From assembly GCA_034680345.1 (NCBI GenBank), contig JAXISZ010000015.1, positions 1 through 35,843 of the forward strand: a DNA stretch of 35,843 nt, in the 5' to 3' direction. Shown one piece after another: positions 33,125 to 35,843 of the stretch. Position 1 is the stretch's first letter, and every line of letters starts with the position of its first letter. A model generated the notes under the pieces. The model had not been told where the DNA came from. It made no database searches and saw nothing but the letters and a program-made list of their open reading frames with translations. The translations under genes and the position numbers were made by a program. This DNA comes from SXZD01 sp034680345 (GTDB lineage Bacteria > Pseudomonadota > Gammaproteobacteria > Burkholderiales > Burkholderiaceae_B).

Positions 33125-33647
33125 TCACTTATTTTTATTTAGAGTGTGCTGTAGGTTCGCTTGTTGGGGGGGGTGAGTGTTTGCACTTTCAAACCCAAGC
33201 TGGGTTGGGGCTGTCATACCAGCAATCATCGCAATGTGGGAAAAAACCAGAAAAATAGCAACGCATATTGCGTGGTATGCTAATTTTTTTCTTGATTGTT
33301 GTTTTATTCATTCGGTTAAGGTCTTGTAAGGCAATAAAAATCAAAGGGATGCCACCGGCTAGATAAGTTGCAATCGCAACGACAGTAATCAATCTTCGCC
33401 ATTGTTGGTTTTGCGTTATAGGGATAACCGCATTCATCATGAGATACACCATGATGCTGGCAAAATATAAGCCAACTGTTATACCGGCTAGGCGGTTTAT
33501 ATTTCAAACCAAGCCAGGGAGTTTTCGGGTATAGAGAACATACAACCCCGTGATGGCTACTGTTTCAGTAAGTATTACAGGAATGGCCATAAAAACAATT
33601 ATATTCCAAGGTTAACTGGCTGCTGAAAGCTTCATGTGCTGAGTCAT
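33125..33647 (-). pseudogene. DUF6803-like small membrane protein, broken
   Basis: Reading leftward from the ATG at 33647, one frame encodes a multi-spanning membrane protein interrupted by TAA at 33612-33614 (after MTQHMKLSAAS) and TGA at 33504-33506 (after YTRKLPGLV). It continues NINRLAGITVGLYFASIM and further hydrophobic segments. At a run of seven A (33284-33290 on the plus strand as T) the frame shifts by 1 nt; the other frame then gives HAICVAIFLVFSHIAMIAGM and TAPTQLGFES and ends at TGA 33125-33127. The order of segments (PWNIIVFMAIPVILTET, LYVLYTRK) resembles the DUF6803 family as I remember it. The TAA is one base from a Gln codon. I infer recent decay. Confidence 0.75.
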
Positions 33648-33772
33648 ATTTATCAAAAAATCTGAAAAAAATCATTGTTTTAATTTTAGCTGAAAATTTG
33701 AAGTTTATACTTTATGCCATTGTCAAAAAATATTAGAAAAAATTAGTAAATTATTCTGACATAAAAATGAAT

Positions 33773-35293
33773 TTACCAGTTGTCTAAATTTAGAATTCTA
33801 TCTTTTAGTTTTACGAGTAATAAAAGCCCGGGAATAGCCATCAACACGGACAATATAAAAAACATCGGCCAGCCTGCCTGTGGTGCTAAAACACCAGCCA
33901 TAGGCCCAACCCATACCCGACCTATGGTTGCAAAGGCTGATAGTAGGGCGTATTGCGTTGCGCTGAATTGGCGGTGACACAGGCCCATCATCAATGCCAC
34001 TATTGCTGCTGTACCCATGCCGCTGGCGATGTTTTCTAGGGCTATGGCAAACAACAGCAACACATCAATATTGGTTGGGTTATTTAGAGCAACTATTCCC
34101 CAGTTAAAAGCGGGTAAAGAGATGTGGTCTAGGTGGTTTTTTCCCGTAATAGCCAGTGCGTAAAATCCTAGATTGGACAGCATTTGGAAGACGCCAAAAA
34201 GCATTAACGCCTTGTATAGGGATAAACGCATCATTAATGCGCCTCCCGCAATTGTCCCTAAGATTGTCATCCAAATCCCAATAATTTTATTAACAACGCC
34301 GATTTCAGCTTGGCTAAATCCAATCTCTTTAATCAAAAATGGTGTGCTGATAGATCCTGCGAATGCATCTCCCAGTTTATATAAAACAATAAACAAAAGA
34401 AGAGTGGTTGCTTGTTTGCGTGTAAAAAATTGATCCAGCGCTTGGTTCAGCGTGGCAAAACCCAGCCGTCGCGTGGCTAGCCAAGCAAAAGGCAGCGTAA
34501 TGCTAACACCAAGTAGAAGAACAATCAGTTCAGGCCATTTGGAAGAGGGTGTGGGGGTTAAGTTGTTTGTTAGCAACATAACGAATGGAGAGATCGCGTA
34601 GTTTGTAATTAAGGCCCCGATGCTAACGGTTATGAGCACTGCTGCAAAGCCTAGTAAGTCATGGCTGGCGGGGGTGTTTTGATTTGGTTTGGTGTTTATT
34701 TTTTGAAGGCAGAATGCAGAGATAATAGCCATGCCGAGCATGATCCATGCCATTAATTGATAAACATTGTTCCAAGACCATCCCCAGGCTGAGGCGGGGT
34801 CGGCCCAAATAAAGGCCAGTCCGCCAGAGCAAATCATGCCTAAACGGTAGCCAAAAACAGCCATTGAGCTTCCAAGACCTCTTTCGTGGGTAGACAGTAA
34901 GTCGGTGCGATATGCATCAATTACAACATCTTGGGATGCAGATAAAAACGCTAAAATTGCGATCAATAGGGCAAATACGGTAAGTTCGTTATTGGGGGTA
35001 AGGTTTGATATAAACCAGAGGGTTATGGCAAGGCAGGCCTGGGTGCAGGCAATCCAGGTGCGGCGGCGGCCAAGCCATGGAGGCTCAAACCGATCCATCA
35101 ATGGTGCCCATAAAAATTTAAAGGTATAGGGCAGTGCCACAAGGCTTAGAAAGCCAATAGAGGCTAAGTCCAAGCCTGCTTGGGTTAGCCAGGCTTGCAT
35201 GGCTTGGCCTGATAAGGCTAGAGGCAAACCACTTGAGAAGCCCAACACCAGTAAGGTGATTTGTCGATAAATAAGATTATTTTTAAAGTTCAC
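33773..35293 (-). CDS. ampG: AmpG-like muropeptide permease (MFS)
   Basis: AmpG imports anhydromuropeptides from the periplasm for cell-wall recycling. The 506-aa protein has at least twelve hydrophobic segments and AmpG hallmarks: GFSSGLPLALSGQAMQAWL at the first membrane segment, LVALPYTFKFLWAPLMDRF, LGRRRTWIACTQ and SASQDVVIDAYRTDLL. It starts with GTG at 35293. It stands alone between the pseudogene and the tRNA genes, and its start lies beside the likely promoter of the divergent tRNA-tuf transcript. Confidence 0.9.
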   Translation of the reverse strand: MNFKNNLIYRQITLLVLGFSSGLPLALSGQAMQAWLTQAGLDLASIGFLSLVALPYTFKFLWAPLMDRFEPPWLGRRRTWIACTQACLAITLWFISNLTPNNELTVFALLIAILAFLSASQDVVIDAYRTDLLSTHERGLGSSMAVFGYRLGMICSGGLAFIWADPASAWGWSWNNVYQLMAWIMLGMAIISAFCLQKINTKPNQNTPASHDLLGFAAVLITVSIGALITNYAISPFVMLLTNNLTPTPSSKWPELIVLLLGVSITLPFAWLATRRLGFATLNQALDQFFTRKQATTLLLFIVLYKLGDAFAGSISTPFLIKEIGFSQAEIGVVNKIIGIWMTILGTIAGGALMMRLSLYKALMLFGVFQMLSNLGFYALAITGKNHLDHISLPAFNWGIVALNNPTNIDVLLLFAIALENIASGMGTAAIVALMMGLCHRQFSATQYALLSAFATIGRVWVGPMAGVLAPQAGWPMFFILSVLMAIPGLLLLVKLKDRILNLDNW

Positions 35294-35320
35294 TTGACGG
35301 CCGATTAAAAATTGTAGAAA
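35294..35320 (+). promoter_or_regulatory. Possible promoter of the tRNA-tuf operon
   Basis: TTGACG at 35294-35299 is a good -35 match. TAGAAA at 35315-35320 follows after a short 15-nt spacer and fits -10 in four of six positions. It ends 18 nt before the mature tRNA-Tyr start. The spacer is suboptimal, so this is tentative. Confidence 0.35.
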
Positions 35321-35338
35321 ATTCGAGGTTCTCTTTGT

Positions 35339-35424
35339 GGAGGGGTGCCCGAGTGGCTAAAGGGGGCAGACTGTAAATCTGTTGGCTTACGCCTACGTTG
35401 GTTCGAATCCAACCTCCTCCACCA
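35339..35424 (+). tRNA. tRNA-Tyr (GTA)
   Basis: Acceptor GGAGGGG pairs with CTCCTCC (35414-35420) followed by A and an encoded CCA. The anticodon loop contains CTGTAAATC (anticodon GTA). A long class II variable arm is present, as in bacterial tRNA-Tyr, and the T arm is GTTGG-TTCGAAT-CCAAC. Confidence 0.96.
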
Positions 35425-35477
35425 AAAAATACTTAAAATACGCAGTTTACCGTAAGTTTTCGGGTTGCGCAGTTCAC

Positions 35478-35551
35478 GCGGGTGTAGCTCAATGGTAGAG
35501 CAGAAGCCTTCCAAGCTTATGACGAGGGTTCGATTCCCTTCACCCGCTCCA
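35478..35551 (+). tRNA. tRNA-Gly (TCC)
   Basis: Acceptor GCGGGTG pairs with CACCCGC, with T discriminator and encoded CCA. The D loop is AGCTCAATGGTAGAGC and the anticodon loop CTTCCAA (anticodon TCC, reading GGA/GGG). The T arm is GAGGG-TTCGATT-CCCTT. Confidence 0.95.
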
Positions 35552-35593
35552 GTGTTATGGTGTATTTTTTGTAGTGATTGTGTTGTGGTATTG

Positions 35594-35668
<75 letters not shown>

Positions 35669-35744
35669 ATAAGTTATCAATGTGTTTGTTGCGTGTGGTG
35701 CGCAACGATTAAAAGCTGTTGCTATCGTCGTCAGGGGAATTGTT

Positions 35745-35843
35745 ATGGCAAAAGAAAAGTTTGAGCGTAAAAAGCCGCACGTGAATGTGGGAACAATCGG
35801 TCACGTTGACCACGGTAAAACCACATTGACAGCGGCGATTACA
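35745..35843 (+). CDS. tuf: Elongation factor Tu, N-terminal part (runs off the window)
   Basis: The first 33 codons match EF-Tu exactly in pattern: [20 protein letters not shown], then the P-loop [12 protein letters not shown]-Tu delivers aminoacyl-tRNA to the ribosome. An AGGGGA ribosome site lies 6 nt before the ATG. Position behind tRNA-Thr marks it as the tufB-type copy co-transcribed with the tRNAs. Confidence 0.97.

Noticed and set aside
33189..33507. Two short leftward open frames as separate small genes
   Set aside because: They are pieces and off-frame shadows of the single broken DUF6803-like gene.

Overview
The window looks like chromosome from a low-G+C betaproteobacterium, probably Burkholderiales. 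The case rests on the hemA-prfA-prmC-grxD-ubiX cluster, the tRNA-Tyr/tRNA-Gly/tRNA-Thr/tuf array at the right end, and the divergent metE/metR pair. Genus cannot be fixed from the sequence alone.

Left edge (1-3.7 kb) is accessory DNA. It holds the right end of an IS21-like element, a transposase OrfA-like gene cut by that end, and a leftward copper-handling group: a CusF-like protein, a DUF411 protein, a cupredoxin and a multicopper oxidase remnant. The oxidase remnant is fused in frame behind a truncated Fic (AMP-transferase) gene and has itself lost its middle. A 13-bp-arm palindrome lies upstream of the Fic start. This block is visibly richer in G+C than what follows.

Housekeeping block 1 (3.7-11.5 kb): ubiX, grxD, prmC, prfA and hemA run leftward with short gaps or a 1-nt overlap, followed by an AI-2E-family membrane protein. 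glcB (malate synthase G) runs rightward and ends at a hairpin.

The centre (11.8-28.6 kb) is the most interesting part: nine rightward genes that look like one surface-protein export and glycan locus. A ~865-aa repeat-bearing acidic protein has its own strong terminator. A complete type I secretion set follows (PrtD-type ABC protein, HlyD-type adaptor, TolC-type outer-membrane protein), joined by TAATG overlaps. Then come a TPR plus GT41 (OGT/HMW1C-like) glycosyltransferase, a protein with a glycosyltransferase-associated beta domain, a coiled-coil protein, a degenerate FkbM-methyltransferase-like coiled-coil protein, a BNR_4 (polysaccharide-lyase-like) propeller with a helical N-terminus, and a TPR protein with two GT-B glycosyltransferase modules. 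My inference is that the large protein is the secreted substrate and that the downstream genes make or attach a glycan. No RTX repeats are present, so this would be a non-RTX substrate.

Housekeeping block 2 (28.6-35.8 kb): ychF and metE (leftward), metR (rightward, divergent from metE across a palindromic operator), a DUF6803-like membrane-protein pseudogene with two stops and a frameshift, an AmpG-like permease (leftward), three tRNAs and the start of tuf.
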